Below, piece by piece: positions 1 through 7,353 of a stretch of 64,000 nucleotides of DNA. This stretch comes from QNZT01 sp964573205 (lineage in GTDB: Bacteria; Campylobacterota; Campylobacteria; Campylobacterales; QNZT01). The notes beneath the pieces were generated by a model. That model searched no databases, was not told the DNA's origin, and saw only the letters and a list, made by a program, of their open reading frames with translations. Location of the stretch: the NCBI GenBank assembly GCA_964573205.1, contig CAZNIT010000041.1, positions 62,001 through 126,000 of the forward strand, written 5' to 3'. The position numbers and the translations under genes are program-made. Position 1 is the stretch's first letter, and each line of letters starts with the position of its first letter.

Positions 1-341
1 GTCAAAAGAGTCGTAGCTCCGCCGTAAATCTTTTTAGCTACTATTATATTGTCTCCGGCTTCGGCTAGATTCGCCACCGCATAAAAAATTGAAGACTGTC
101 CGCTTGAAACCGCCAAAGCGGCTTCTCCTTTTTCCAAAGCGGCCACTCTATTTTCAAATATTTCGGTCGTCGGATTGTTTAATCTGGTATATATCGGACC
201 CAGCTCTTTTAGCGCGAAAAGATTCGCCGCTCTTTGTGCCGTTTTAAAATCGTACGCCGTAGTCTGGTATAACGGAACGGCCATAGTTCCGAGACCTTCT
301 TGATCGTAGCCGTGGTGAAGTGCAAGTGTCTGTTTTGTCAT
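1..341 (-). CDS. metY: O-acetylhomoserine sulfhydrylase, N-terminal part (cut by window edge)
   Basis: The first 113 codons of a PLP-dependent Cys/Met-metabolism enzyme are present; the rest lies left of the window. The protein begins MTKQTLALHHGYDQEG and carries the family blocks VPLYQTTAYDF, LGPIYTRLNNPTTE and LAVSSGQSS, in the order expected of O-acetylhomoserine aminocarboxypropyltransferase. That enzyme makes homocysteine from O-acetylhomoserine and sulfide in the cytoplasm. The PLP lysine lies outside the window. The ATG start follows an AAGGG ribosome site and a consensus sigma-70 promoter. O-succinylhomoserine or cystathionine enzymes of the same fold are possible, but the LFALKELGPIYTR block favours MetY. 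Confidence 0.85.
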   Translation of the reverse strand, partial: MTKQTLALHHGYDQEGLGTMAVPLYQTTAYDFKTAQRAANLFALKELGPIYTRLNNPTTEIFENRVAALEKGEAALAVSSGQSSIFYAVANLAEAGDNIIVAKKIYGGATTLL

Positions 342-373
342 GAATAACGCCCTTTTATTTTGAATTTTGAAGA

Positions 374-402
374 ATTATACATTAAAAAGGAGTTATTGTC
401 AA
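374..402 (-). promoter_or_regulatory. Consensus sigma-70 promoter of metY
   Basis: Read on the minus strand there is TTGACA (402-397), a 17-base spacer and TATAAT (379-374), both hexamers perfect. The expected transcript start is near 367, giving a leader of roughly 26 bases before the metY ATG at 341. This is the best promoter match in the window. Confidence 0.8.
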
Positions 403-476
403 GTAATCTTATCGGAATAATATGAATTAAGCGGTGAACATATCATGAGGCCGAACCCAACCTCATGATTACTGTC

Positions 477-1421
477 TTATTTCTTAAATTTCGACCCCTC
501 GATGATAACCGCATACGAATAACCGTATCCGAAATCGATATTTGTCTTTAAAGTACCTGTAGCCGTAACTTCGTCTCCTTCGACGGCAGTATCGTCAGGC
601 GATGTAAAAACCAGATCGTTCGTTCCGGAACTTCCAGTACCGTCTTGAATATGAATCCAGTTTCTATCCATAATTCCTTCCGAGACTTTTACCACTTTAC
701 CCTTGACGCTTATTATCGTATTGTTAAGATCGTTCGCTTGCGCATAGATCTGCTCGACGGTAAATAGTTTCAACGCCGTATCTTCAGAAGAGCTTTTCTC
801 TTGAGTTTTAGCCGCATCCTCTTTTTGCTGCGATACGTCTGTCACGACGGGTTGAGTGCCGTTTTCCTCTTTTTTTAGGGCTTTAGGTTTTTCTTGAATC
901 TCTTTTTTCTCGATTTTTTTGACCTCGGAAGCTTTGGACTCCAAAGAACTTGCGAACATAACCGCATCGAACGTACGACCCAAAGTTTTACTTGTAAAAT
1001 TTTTCATCCACATCTGCTCATTAAAAGTAACTTCACCGCCTATCTCTACCTCAGCCTGTGGAGCCGCCATCCAGTACTCTTTATCACCCTCTTTCACTTT
1101 TACATAGACATAGGGAGCAGCTTTTAAAACCTCAACGGCTATCGCCGTATGAGGCGTACCTTTTGTCTTGCTTACGGGCATAGGATGAGGTATCTTTTTT
1201 TGATTTTTTTGTGTTTCTTCCATCCGGGCGGTCGCATCTTTTGCACCGTGAGTATCGATTTCATCCTTTTTTTGAGTCTCTTCTTTTACCGTTTTTGCGA
1301 CAGGTTCCGTACTTTGTTGTTTGATTTCCTTGACGGTCGTCGTACCTTTATCCTCACAACCGGTTAATACGAATAGTGAAGCGATCAATAATAAACTTGC
1401 ATGTTTTTTAGATAGTTTCAT
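477..1421 (-). CDS. Lipoprotein with NrfJ-like domain and C-terminal OB-fold domain
   Basis: A 314-residue exported protein. Residues 1-22 form a lipoprotein signal with lipobox LTGC (Cys22). A low-complexity, Glu/Lys-rich linker follows. Residues about 90-165 (AIAVEVLKAAPYVYVKVKEG, then YWMAAPQAEVEIGGEV and MKNFTSKTLGRTFD) match the small NrfJ-type domain found beside periplasmic nitrite and sulfite reductases. Residues about 220-313 resemble an OB-fold (tRNA_anti-like) domain, with NTIISVKGKVVKV and IHIQDGTGSS. Two related OB-like domains in one lipoprotein suggest a periplasmic binding or accessory role. No enzyme motif is visible. It lies just upstream of the cytochrome region, on the opposite strand. 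The exact function is unknown. Confidence 0.6.
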   Translation of the reverse strand: MKLSKKHASLLLIASLFVLTGCEDKGTTTVKEIKQQSTEPVAKTVKEETQKKDEIDTHGAKDATARMEETQKNQKKIPHPMPVSKTKGTPHTAIAVEVLKAAPYVYVKVKEGDKEYWMAAPQAEVEIGGEVTFNEQMWMKNFTSKTLGRTFDAVMFASSLESKASEVKKIEKKEIQEKPKALKKEENGTQPVVTDVSQQKEDAAKTQEKSSSEDTALKLFTVEQIYAQANDLNNTIISVKGKVVKVSEGIMDRNWIHIQDGTGSSGTNDLVFTSPDDTAVEGDEVTATGTLKTNIDFGYGYSYAVIIEGSKFKK

Positions 1422-1739
1422 TAGTTTCCTTTTTTTAATTTTTTATCTGTTAAATTCTTTCGAATGGAGAATATTCTACACTTTAGTTCCTCAATTTCAT
1501 CTAAAATCTATTTCACGACTTATTTTTTTCAGTAATATAAGTTCCTTTTTTAAATATAAGGGAATAAAAGTCGATTTACGATTATAAACGATATCGTTTC
1601 GATTCGTCTCGAAGATAAAAAGATATAAAAAGTTCAAATAATTTGATTTCTTTATTTTAATGATAAAGTTGTATTAAGTAGTTTTTGATATTATATTTTA
1701 ATAGAGAGAAATAATTTAAAAAGGGAGTAATTATATTTT
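1422..1739. other. AT-rich divergent intergenic region
   Basis: These 318 bases separate the lipoprotein gene (minus) from the monoheme cytochrome gene (plus). I see no open frame with coding character and no RNA gene. A TAGAAT hexamer on the minus strand (1478-1473) could be the -10 box of the lipoprotein gene. AAGGGAG at 1721-1727 is the nearest ribosome-site-like sequence for the cytochrome, although its 12-base spacing to the ATG is long. The region presumably holds two divergent promoters. Confidence 0.4.
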
Positions 1740-2093
1740 ATGAGTAAACTAATAAAATTTTCGACATTTATACTGTTGGTTCTATCCGCGACACTTTTCG
1801 CTCGAGACTCTTTTAAGATGCAAAACGATCTTGACGGCGGAGATATATTCGACTCCAAAGGATGTACGGTTTGTCATGATGTTAAGATGGAGAGAATCGC
1901 TCCGTCGCTACAATATATATCGACCATATATCAAAGGGACGAAAATGCCTTGGTATCGTTCTTAAAAGGCGAAAGAAGTGCGATAGTATATCCTGAAAAC
2001 GCGTCCACGATGCAGCCCCAACTATTGAAACTAAAAAGCTTGTACGATGACGAGATAAGAGCATTGGCCAGATATATAATTCAAAGTGACTAA
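1740..2093 (+). CDS. Periplasmic monoheme cytochrome c
   Basis: A 117-residue protein with a Sec signal peptide (about residues 1-22, ending ATLFARD) and one heme motif, CTVCH, near residue 42. A downstream STMQPQ supplies a plausible distal methionine, so this looks like a small class I cytochrome c with His/Met ligation and a fairly high potential, unlike the bis-His multihemes further on. It is the first gene of a plus-strand run that continues with a sensor protein and a two-component system. It could be a soluble periplasmic electron carrier or a redox-sensing partner of the sensor. Neither role can be decided from the sequence. Confidence 0.8.
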   Translation: MSKLIKFSTFILLVLSATLFARDSFKMQNDLDGGDIFDSKGCTVCHDVKMERIAPSLQYISTIYQRDENALVSFLKGERSAIVYPENASTMQPQLLKLKSLYDDEIRALARYIIQSD

Positions 2094-2137
2094 TATCGTA
2101 TATCGGATCTGATATGTGAGAAAATGCTGAATCTCAG

Positions 2138-3259
2138 ATGATAAAAAAACTGTTTATATTTTCCGGCGTCATTATCATAACGGGACTTTTGATTTTGATT
2201 TTAAACACCGTTGAGAAGAGAGATCAACAAAGAGAGATCAAAATCTATGAAAATATAGACAAAATTCTCACATCCGTAATCGACTCGGAAAAAACCTCTC
2301 TACTCTCTTTGGCTATCGCGTTTAGCAAAAGCAGATCCATTCAGGACGTGGTTTTGGACAATAACGCCAGAATGGGATACAATGTCCTTCGCACTAGTAC
2401 TTCGATGTTAAAAAGACATACCGATAAACAAAACGTCTATATACAGATAATATCCGACAATTTATCCATCTTCGCAAGAAGTTGGGAAGAGAAGATATCG
2501 GATATGCCCCTTGTAACCGGTAGAAAGGCCTCTTTGAAAAAACTCCTGCATACATACGATCCTCAAACGGGACTGGATTTGGGGCTTCCTCTTGGTATTC
2601 GAGCGTCATCGGTTATAATCTACAACAACAAAGCCATAGGAATTCTCGAAGCGATAACTCCGTACGACTCGATCGTTTCGAAAATGAGATCGTATCAGAT
2701 AGAGATCGTACCTCTTTTATACAAGAGTTACGTTCCGCTTCGATATATAGACGAACATGATCTCGTAATTTACAACAACTCTTATATCATCGCAAATACG
2801 AACATCAGCAACAACCTCATAAACAAGCTATATCAACTAAGCCGAAAAGAGTTCGAAAAACTTCTACAAGATGACTTTTTAGACAAAAACTCTCATCTGT
2901 ATCTATCCTATCCTATCATCAGTAAAGATAATGTAAGACTCGGAAATTTCATAGCGGTGATAAAAAAGAGCGCGTTTGACAACTTTATAGACAGACAAAG
3001 ATCGATAATTCAAAGTATTTACACGCTAGATAGCAGCAGAGACGACATATATATGTATGCAAAACGCAAGGAGAAATCGCTATTTGCCGATATACAAAGA
3101 GAGTATATCGCAAAACTCAGATATAGCGTAGATCAAAAAGATATCATAGACTTTGATGAAATCGCACGAAAAAAATTACAACGAATGAGCAAAGAAGAGT
3201 TGATAGATCTTATCCTCTACAGATATACCGACAAAGAGTTACGAGGGGAAATAAGATAA
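2138..3259 (+). CDS. Membrane-anchored periplasmic sensor protein without output domain (dCache-like)
   Basis: A 373-residue protein with one N-terminal membrane segment (about residues 3-23), followed by a mixed alpha/beta region of about 260 residues arranged like a double-Cache ligand-binding domain: a long helix, then strands around SSVIIYNNKAIGILEAI and LYLSYPIISKDNVRLGNFIAVI. The C-terminal 100 residues are helical and charged. There is no kinase, methyl-accepting or cyclase domain. The gene ends at 3259, the first base of the response-regulator ATG, so the two are translationally coupled, and a histidine kinase follows. I infer a third component that senses a periplasmic signal for this two-component system. 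The start ATG has no clear ribosome site. The ligand is unknown. Confidence 0.55.
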   Translation: MIKKLFIFSGVIIITGLLILILNTVEKRDQQREIKIYENIDKILTSVIDSEKTSLLSLAIAFSKSRSIQDVVLDNNARMGYNVLRTSTSMLKRHTDKQNVYIQIISDNLSIFARSWEEKISDMPLVTGRKASLKKLLHTYDPQTGLDLGLPLGIRASSVIIYNNKAIGILEAITPYDSIVSKMRSYQIEIVPLLYKSYVPLRYIDEHDLVIYNNSYIIANTNISNNLINKLYQLSRKEFEKLLQDDFLDKNSHLYLSYPIISKDNVRLGNFIAVIKKSAFDNFIDRQRSIIQSIYTLDSSRDDIYMYAKRKEKSLFADIQREYIAKLRYSVDQKDIIDFDEIARKKLQRMSKEELIDLILYRYTDKELRGEIR

Positions 3260-3915
3260 TGAAGATATTATTACTAGAAGACGAATATACCCTAAGAGAA
3301 TCCATAAAAGAGCTCCTGCAAGAGTGCAACTACATAATCGACGATTACAGTAACGGCGAAGAAGCGTTCGACGCGATCTACTACAATAGTTACGATCTAT
3401 TTTTGCTGGATGTGAATGTTCCCGGTATGAACGGATTCGAACTACTCGAACAGGTAAGAAAAAACGATATCGAAACACCGGCCATTTTCATCACATCTTT
3501 AACGGAGATAGACAACTTGGAAAAAGGATTTGATTTAGGCTGTAACGATTACATAAAAAAACCCTTCGATTTGGCGGAACTTAAACTCCGCGTCGCAACC
3601 GCGCTGAAACAAAATTTGCCAAAAAGCAAAAACAACATCATAAGTTTAGGATGTAAATACAAATACGATACAAAAAATTTTATCCTTACCCGAAACGACA
3701 AAGAGGTACAGCTTTCGAAAACGGAAAAGATGATTTTGGATCTTCTGATCAAAAATAAAAATAAGACTGTCAGTCAAGAGATGATAATAGACTATGTTTG
3801 GGACGATTATGTCGATCCCGCAAATGTAAGAGTACAGATAAACAACCTCAGAAAAAAACTCGATAAAGATCTGATAAAAAATATAAGAGGCGCAGGATAC
3901 AGGCTTGAAACTTGA
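3259..3915 (+). CDS. OmpR/PhoB-family response regulator
   Basis: 218 residues: an N-terminal receiver (about 1-115) and a C-terminal winged-helix DNA-binding domain (about 125-217). The receiver has the acidic pocket E7/D8, the phospho-acceptor D51 in LFLLDVNVPG, switch Thr79 and conserved Lys101 in YIKKPF. The winged helix ends with VRVQINNLRKKL and IRGAGYRLET, typical of OmpR-class regulators that bind tandem 10-11 bp direct repeats. The gene overlaps its neighbours on both sides, and the kinase starts inside its last codons. A TTTACA direct repeat with 11 bp spacing lies in front of the tetraheme cytochrome at 5181, which makes that gene the obvious candidate target. Confidence 0.92.
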   Translation: MKILLLEDEYTLRESIKELLQECNYIIDDYSNGEEAFDAIYYNSYDLFLLDVNVPGMNGFELLEQVRKNDIETPAIFITSLTEIDNLEKGFDLGCNDYIKKPFDLAELKLRVATALKQNLPKSKNNIISLGCKYKYDTKNFILTRNDKEVQLSKTEKMILDLLIKNKNKTVSQEMIIDYVWDDYVDPANVRVQINNLRKKLDKDLIKNIRGAGYRLET

Positions 3916-5089
3916 AATCAACGAAAAAAGGTTCTCATTTAAATATGCGATCATCTATACTCTCGTTGTCATAGCTATCTTATTCATTCCTTTCGCCCTA
4001 TACGATAAATACCAATACACCCTCGAAGAGGTGAAAACGGAAATCGCCCTCAAAAAAAAATCCATACAAATTATCAACAAAATGGAAAAATTCAACCCGA
4101 AAAAAGAGAGATATTTCCATTTTCCAAGATTCAAATCCTATCAAGCGGGACTTTACGACAATAACGGAAATATCGTTTTCACCACTATCGATACGGATAT
4201 TTCGATTCTCGATCTAAAACCGGGCTACAACAAAATCGACGACTTCAGATTGTTTGTAACGAAATTTAACGACGATAGATATTTTCGTGCCGGATATCTT
4301 GTCGTTTTGACAAAATTCAACATCTATGCCGTACTTGAAAATATTTTGATTATCTTTTTGCTGATTTTGCTCATTATTTTTTTATTTTCGTTCACGCTTC
4401 TTAAAAATTTTGCAAAACCATTTAAGGAGATCAATAAAGCTCTTGACGATTTTATAAAAGACGCTATGCATGAGATAAATACCCCGCTTTCGATAATAAA
4501 TATAAATATAGATATGCTCATCGAAAAAACGGATAGAAACAAATACCTCTCGAGAATAAAATCGGCATCGAAAATCCTTTCGACCATATATAACGATATG
4601 AACTATCTTATAAAAGAGCAGACCATCAACAACGCTCCTCCTCAAAAAATCGACTTTTCGGAATTTCTTAAAAGATCGGTAGATTACTTTCAAGAGATAG
4701 CGGAACTTAAAAACATAAAAATTGAGACTCGAATAGAAAAAGATATATATATCGAGTTCATACCCACGAAACTACAAAAAATAATTGATAACAACCTCTC
4801 AAATGCTATCAAGTACTCATATGAAAATTCCCGAGTCATCATCTCTTTGACTCAAAAGGAAAATAAAATTATCCTAGGTTTTAGAGATTTCGGAATCGGC
4901 ATAAAGGATACTCAGAAGATTTTCTCACGATACTATAGAGAGAGCAACGCAAAAGGCGGTTTCGGCATAGGTTTAAACATAGTAGGTAAAATTATAAATG
5001 AAGAAAATATAAAAGTCAATATCGACTCGGAGTTAAAAAAAGGTAGCTATTTCGAGTATATTTTTGAAAAAAAAGCCGAAAATGTGTAA
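3905..5089 (+). CDS. Sensor histidine kinase
   Basis: 394 residues starting at a TTG that overlaps the response-regulator stop by 11 bases. Two membrane segments (about 14-32 and 142-166) enclose a periplasmic sensor loop of about 110 residues. The dimerisation/phospho-acceptor box is MHEINTPL with His189. The ATPase domain shows an N box (IIDNNLSNAIKYS), G1 (DFGIGI) and G2 (GGFGIGLNIV). No HAMP domain is evident, so the signal probably passes directly from the second membrane helix. With the upstream regulator it forms a two-component pair, and the separate periplasmic sensor protein upstream may feed it. The stop codon lies inside the inverted repeat at 5084-5119. Confidence 0.9.
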   Translation: MKLEINEKRFSFKYAIIYTLVVIAILFIPFALYDKYQYTLEEVKTEIALKKKSIQIINKMEKFNPKKERYFHFPRFKSYQAGLYDNNGNIVFTTIDTDISILDLKPGYNKIDDFRLFVTKFNDDRYFRAGYLVVLTKFNIYAVLENILIIFLLILLIIFLFSFTLLKNFAKPFKEINKALDDFIKDAMHEINTPLSIININIDMLIEKTDRNKYLSRIKSASKILSTIYNDMNYLIKEQTINNAPPQKIDFSEFLKRSVDYFQEIAELKNIKIETRIEKDIYIEFIPTKLQKIIDNNLSNAIKYSYENSRVIISLTQKENKIILGFRDFGIGIKDTQKIFSRYYRESNAKGGFGIGLNIVGKIINEENIKVNIDSELKKGSYFEYIFEKKAENV

Positions 5090-5119
5090 AAATAGTAAAA
5101 TAAAGATCTATTTTTACAC
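5084..5119 (+). terminator. 12-bp inverted repeat ending the sensor-kinase operon
   Basis: GTGTAAAAATAG (5084-5095) and CTATTTTTACAC (5108-5119) are perfect inverted copies separated by 12 bases. The kinase stop codon lies in the left arm. The stem is AT-rich and is followed by a pyrimidine-rich stretch, so it may act as a weak terminator. Its right arm also contains the first TTTACA of the direct repeat described in the next entry, so it may equally be an operator. Confidence 0.4.
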
Positions 5120-5144
5120 TTTCTTTACATAACTATGTCATAAT
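5113..5144 (+). promoter_or_regulatory. Candidate OmpR-type direct repeat and promoter of the tetraheme cytochrome
   Basis: TTTACA at 5113-5118 and again at 5124-5129 form a direct repeat with an 11-base period, the classic arrangement for a dimer of an OmpR-family regulator. A CATAAT hexamer at 5139-5144 is a plausible -10 box. The repeat would overlap the -35 position, as in class II activation. AAGGAGG at 5166-5172 is a strong ribosome site 8 bases before the ATG. The link to the regulator encoded at 3259 is inference from proximity and site architecture. Confidence 0.5.
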
Positions 5145-5180
5145 TATCTTGTAAGTAAAAACTTTAAGGAGGTTTTCTTT

Positions 5181-5840
5181 ATGAGAAACATGAAAAAAAT
5201 TTTAGGTTCGGCAACTGTAGCGTTACTTTTAGGTTCAACTGCGGCGATGGCCGGTATTGCGGAGACTAAACATAATCTATCGACCGGTGCGGCCGGAGGT
5301 TCGGATAACGGTGAGATCTGCGTATATTGTCATACGCCTCACGCATCGAACCCTGCAATGACCGGTGCTCCGCTATGGAACAAACCGGTACCTGCGGTAG
5401 CCTCTTTCGCTATGTACGGACAGACGATTGCCGGAACACAAACCGCCGACGCTCCTTCGATGGTATCGCTAGCTTGTCTTAGCTGTCATGACGGTAGTAG
5501 CGCTATGAATGCGGTAGTCAACGCTCCTGGAACAGGCGGTGGAACAGGAACTATCGGAAACGGCGGCGTAATGAGCGGTATAGCGGCGATCGGTGCGGAT
5601 GATTTGACTAACGATCACCCGATATCAATCGACTATATTCCCGGTAGAGCATCGCTTAAACCGGTCGATACGGCACTCGAAGGTGACGGATGGGGTAACT
5701 ATACTACGATCGCTCAACTTCTTAGAAACGGTAAAGTCGAGTGCGGTAGTTGCCATGATCCGCACAACAAGCAGCATGGAACTTTCCTTAGAAACAGTAA
5801 TGTCGGAAGTAAACTCTGCTTGACTTGCCACGACAAATAA
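5181..5840 (+). CDS. Secreted tetraheme cytochrome c, OmcE-like (candidate extracellular filament subunit)
   Basis: 219 residues with a signal peptide cleaved after AMA (residue 24), giving a mature chain of about 195. Four heme motifs are present: CVYCH (47), CLSCH (99), CGSCH (188) and CLTCH (213). The remaining histidines are H31 (in TKHNLS), H54 (in CHTPHASN), H146 (in NDHPIS), H195 and H199, enough for bis-His ligation of all four hemes. Size, heme number, the heme-poor Gly/Ala-rich middle and the KHNLS, NDHPIS and CHDPHN blocks resemble the Geobacter OmcE nanowire family as I remember it. Downstream propeller, PpiC and barrel genes fit that context. A strong ribosome site and a hairpin after the stop suggest separate, high expression. 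The filament role is inferred; a periplasmic shuttle is the alternative. Confidence 0.8.
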   Translation: MRNMKKILGSATVALLLGSTAAMAGIAETKHNLSTGAAGGSDNGEICVYCHTPHASNPAMTGAPLWNKPVPAVASFAMYGQTIAGTQTADAPSMVSLACLSCHDGSSAMNAVVNAPGTGGGTGTIGNGGVMSGIAAIGADDLTNDHPISIDYIPGRASLKPVDTALEGDGWGNYTTIAQLLRNGKVECGSCHDPHNKQHGTFLRNSNVGSKLCLTCHDK

Positions 5841-5868
5841 TCTAAAATTCTTTCCTGGAAAACACTTC

Positions 5869-5896
5869 ATACGGCGGGCTTAAACGCCTGTCGTAT
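5869..5896 (+). terminator. Hairpin after the tetraheme cytochrome gene
   Basis: The arms 5869-5879 and 5886-5896 pair over 11 positions (two G-T wobbles) around a 6-base loop. Some GC-rich bases and then ATTTTT (ending near 5911) follow. It lies 29 bases after the stop codon. It probably ends or attenuates the cytochrome transcript so that the subunit gene is expressed above the propeller operon downstream. Confidence 0.5.
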
Positions 5897-5963
5897 TTCC
5901 CGGGGATTTTTCAATCGTTTAAATCCTTATTAAAACCGGTACTTTTTTTAACCAATCGATCTA

Positions 5964-6101
5964 TTTACATAATATATTAACATTCAAACATAATTGTGTA
6001 AATTTATCTCACTTCCGCATCAGGCAAGTAAAATTAAATTTCTAAATAACATTTATTTATAATGATCTAAGAAAGAATTGGCTAAGATATCTATCTATAA
6101 T
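5964..6101 (+). promoter_or_regulatory. Promoter region of the propeller-PpiC-barrel operon
   Basis: TATAAT occurs at 6096-6101, about 25 bases before the TTG start, and again at 6058-6063. Upstream lie TTTACATAA (5964-5972) and TGTGTAAA (5995-6002). The same two words occur before the tetraheme gene (5124-5132 and 5083-5090), which suggests shared control by the adjacent response regulator. GGAG at 6117-6120 is the ribosome site. Confidence 0.45.
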
Positions 6102-6126
6102 CTAAAATAAAATCCTGGAGAGAAGC

Positions 6127-7311
6127 TTGAATAGTGTATTGAAATTATTGCTAAAAGTTGTTATGATCGCTGGTTTAGGACTATTTTTAACAGCCTGTAG
6201 TACAAAAAAAGTAGAAAAAGTAACTATCGTAATACCGAATCCACCTGAAGAACCGAGAATATTTTATATCGACTCGTATCACGGAGGCAGCAGCCTCAAA
6301 CACGGCAAAGCGATCGATATCTTCATAGGTAAGGAGACGGGCAGATCGTCGGGTAATCTTTTCAAACCTTACGGAGTCTCTTCCTTCGGAGAAAATCTCA
6401 TGTATGTCGCCGATACGGCGGTTGGAGTGGTATTTAAATTCGATCTTAAAAATAAAAAAGTCTCTTATATAGGAGATAAGTCGGAAGGACGACTCGGTAT
6501 GCCCATAGGCGTTGCAACAGACTCCGACGGAAATATTTACGCAAGTGATTCGAAACAAAAAAAGGTTTTCGGCTATACTCCACAAGGTGAATTGATATTT
6601 GCGATAGGCAAAAAAAATGAACTCAAAAGACCGACCGGCATAGCGATTAATTCGAAACTTAATAGAATATATGTCGTCGATACGAAAGCACATAATATAA
6701 AAGTATATTCGCTCGAAAACGGACAAGAGCTGTTTCAATTCGGAAAAAGAGGCGACGAGGCCGGTGAATTCAACTTTCCTACAAATATAGCCATCGATAG
6801 GAGAAACGGCAATGTCGTGGTATCGGACACGCAAAACTTTAGAATCCAAATTTTCGATAAAGACGGCGAATTTATACACAAGTTCGGAAGGATCGGCGAT
6901 CTTCCCGGAATGTTCGCAAGACCCAAAGGCGTAGGCGTCGATACGGAAGGTCACATCTACGTAGCGGACGCGGCGTTTAATCAAATTCAGATTTTCGACC
7001 AAAAAGGTAGATTACTACTCTATTTCGGAGGACATGGAGGAGAGCCGGGAACATTCAGACAAGTGGCGGGACTATATGTCGATGACTATGACAAGGTTTA
7101 TATAGTTGACGGTATCAGCGGTTCGGTTCAAGTATATCAATATGTCAGCCAAAAATGGAAAGAGGCGCATCCTAGCGAATACAAAAAGCTGAAGGAGTAC
7201 AAACCGAAGAAAAAAGCCGTTAAGCGAAAAAAGGTCATTCAAACTCCTTTGAATATTGAAGAACAATTTAAAAAAGATGAAAAACTGAAAGAAAATATGT
7301 TGAAATTTTAG
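6127..7311 (+). CDS. NHL-repeat six-bladed beta-propeller lipoprotein
   Basis: 394 residues from a TTG start with a good GGAG site. The signal peptide ends in lipobox LTAC (Cys24), so the protein is membrane-anchored, probably at the outer membrane. Residues about 75-340 contain six NHL-type blades, recognisable by repeated motifs such as NIYASDSKQKKV, RIYVVDTKAHNI, NVVVSDTQNFRI and HIYVADAAFNQI. The C-terminal 50 residues are rich in Lys. No heme motif or catalytic site is present. The gene heads a five-gene set and has a paralogue three genes later. In cytochrome-nanowire loci such propellers occur beside the filament gene; a scaffold or secretion role is inferred. Confidence 0.85.
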   Translation: MNSVLKLLLKVVMIAGLGLFLTACSTKKVEKVTIVIPNPPEEPRIFYIDSYHGGSSLKHGKAIDIFIGKETGRSSGNLFKPYGVSSFGENLMYVADTAVGVVFKFDLKNKKVSYIGDKSEGRLGMPIGVATDSDGNIYASDSKQKKVFGYTPQGELIFAIGKKNELKRPTGIAINSKLNRIYVVDTKAHNIKVYSLENGQELFQFGKRGDEAGEFNFPTNIAIDRRNGNVVVSDTQNFRIQIFDKDGEFIHKFGRIGDLPGMFARPKGVGVDTEGHIYVADAAFNQIQIFDQKGRLLLYFGGHGGEPGTFRQVAGLYVDDYDKVYIVDGISGSVQVYQYVSQKWKEAHPSEYKKLKEYKPKKKAVKRKKVIQTPLNIEEQFKKDEKLKENMLKF

Positions 7312-7353
7312 TCGAATTTGGCGATATTACTAAAAACTCGGGAGAACGATTAA

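Noticed and set aside
2138..3259. Sensor protein as a chemoreceptor
   Set aside because: There is a Cache-like periplasmic region but no HAMP domain and no methyl-accepting signalling hairpin (no conserved E-G-Q tip).
5181..5840. Tetraheme protein as a NapC or cytochrome c3
   Set aside because: It has a cleavable signal rather than a membrane anchor, and its heme spacing, with gaps of 50-90 residues, does not fit compact c3.
5996..6126. Small gene or riboswitch before the first propeller gene
   Set aside because: The region is AT-rich promoter sequence with two TATAAT boxes; no coding frame or stable structure is evident.
6187..7002. A 271-codon open frame on the minus strand opposite the first propeller gene
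   Set aside because: It lies wholly inside a well-supported gene, has no ribosome site, and its composition (Phe, Arg, Tyr-rich, no domain) is that of an antisense shadow.
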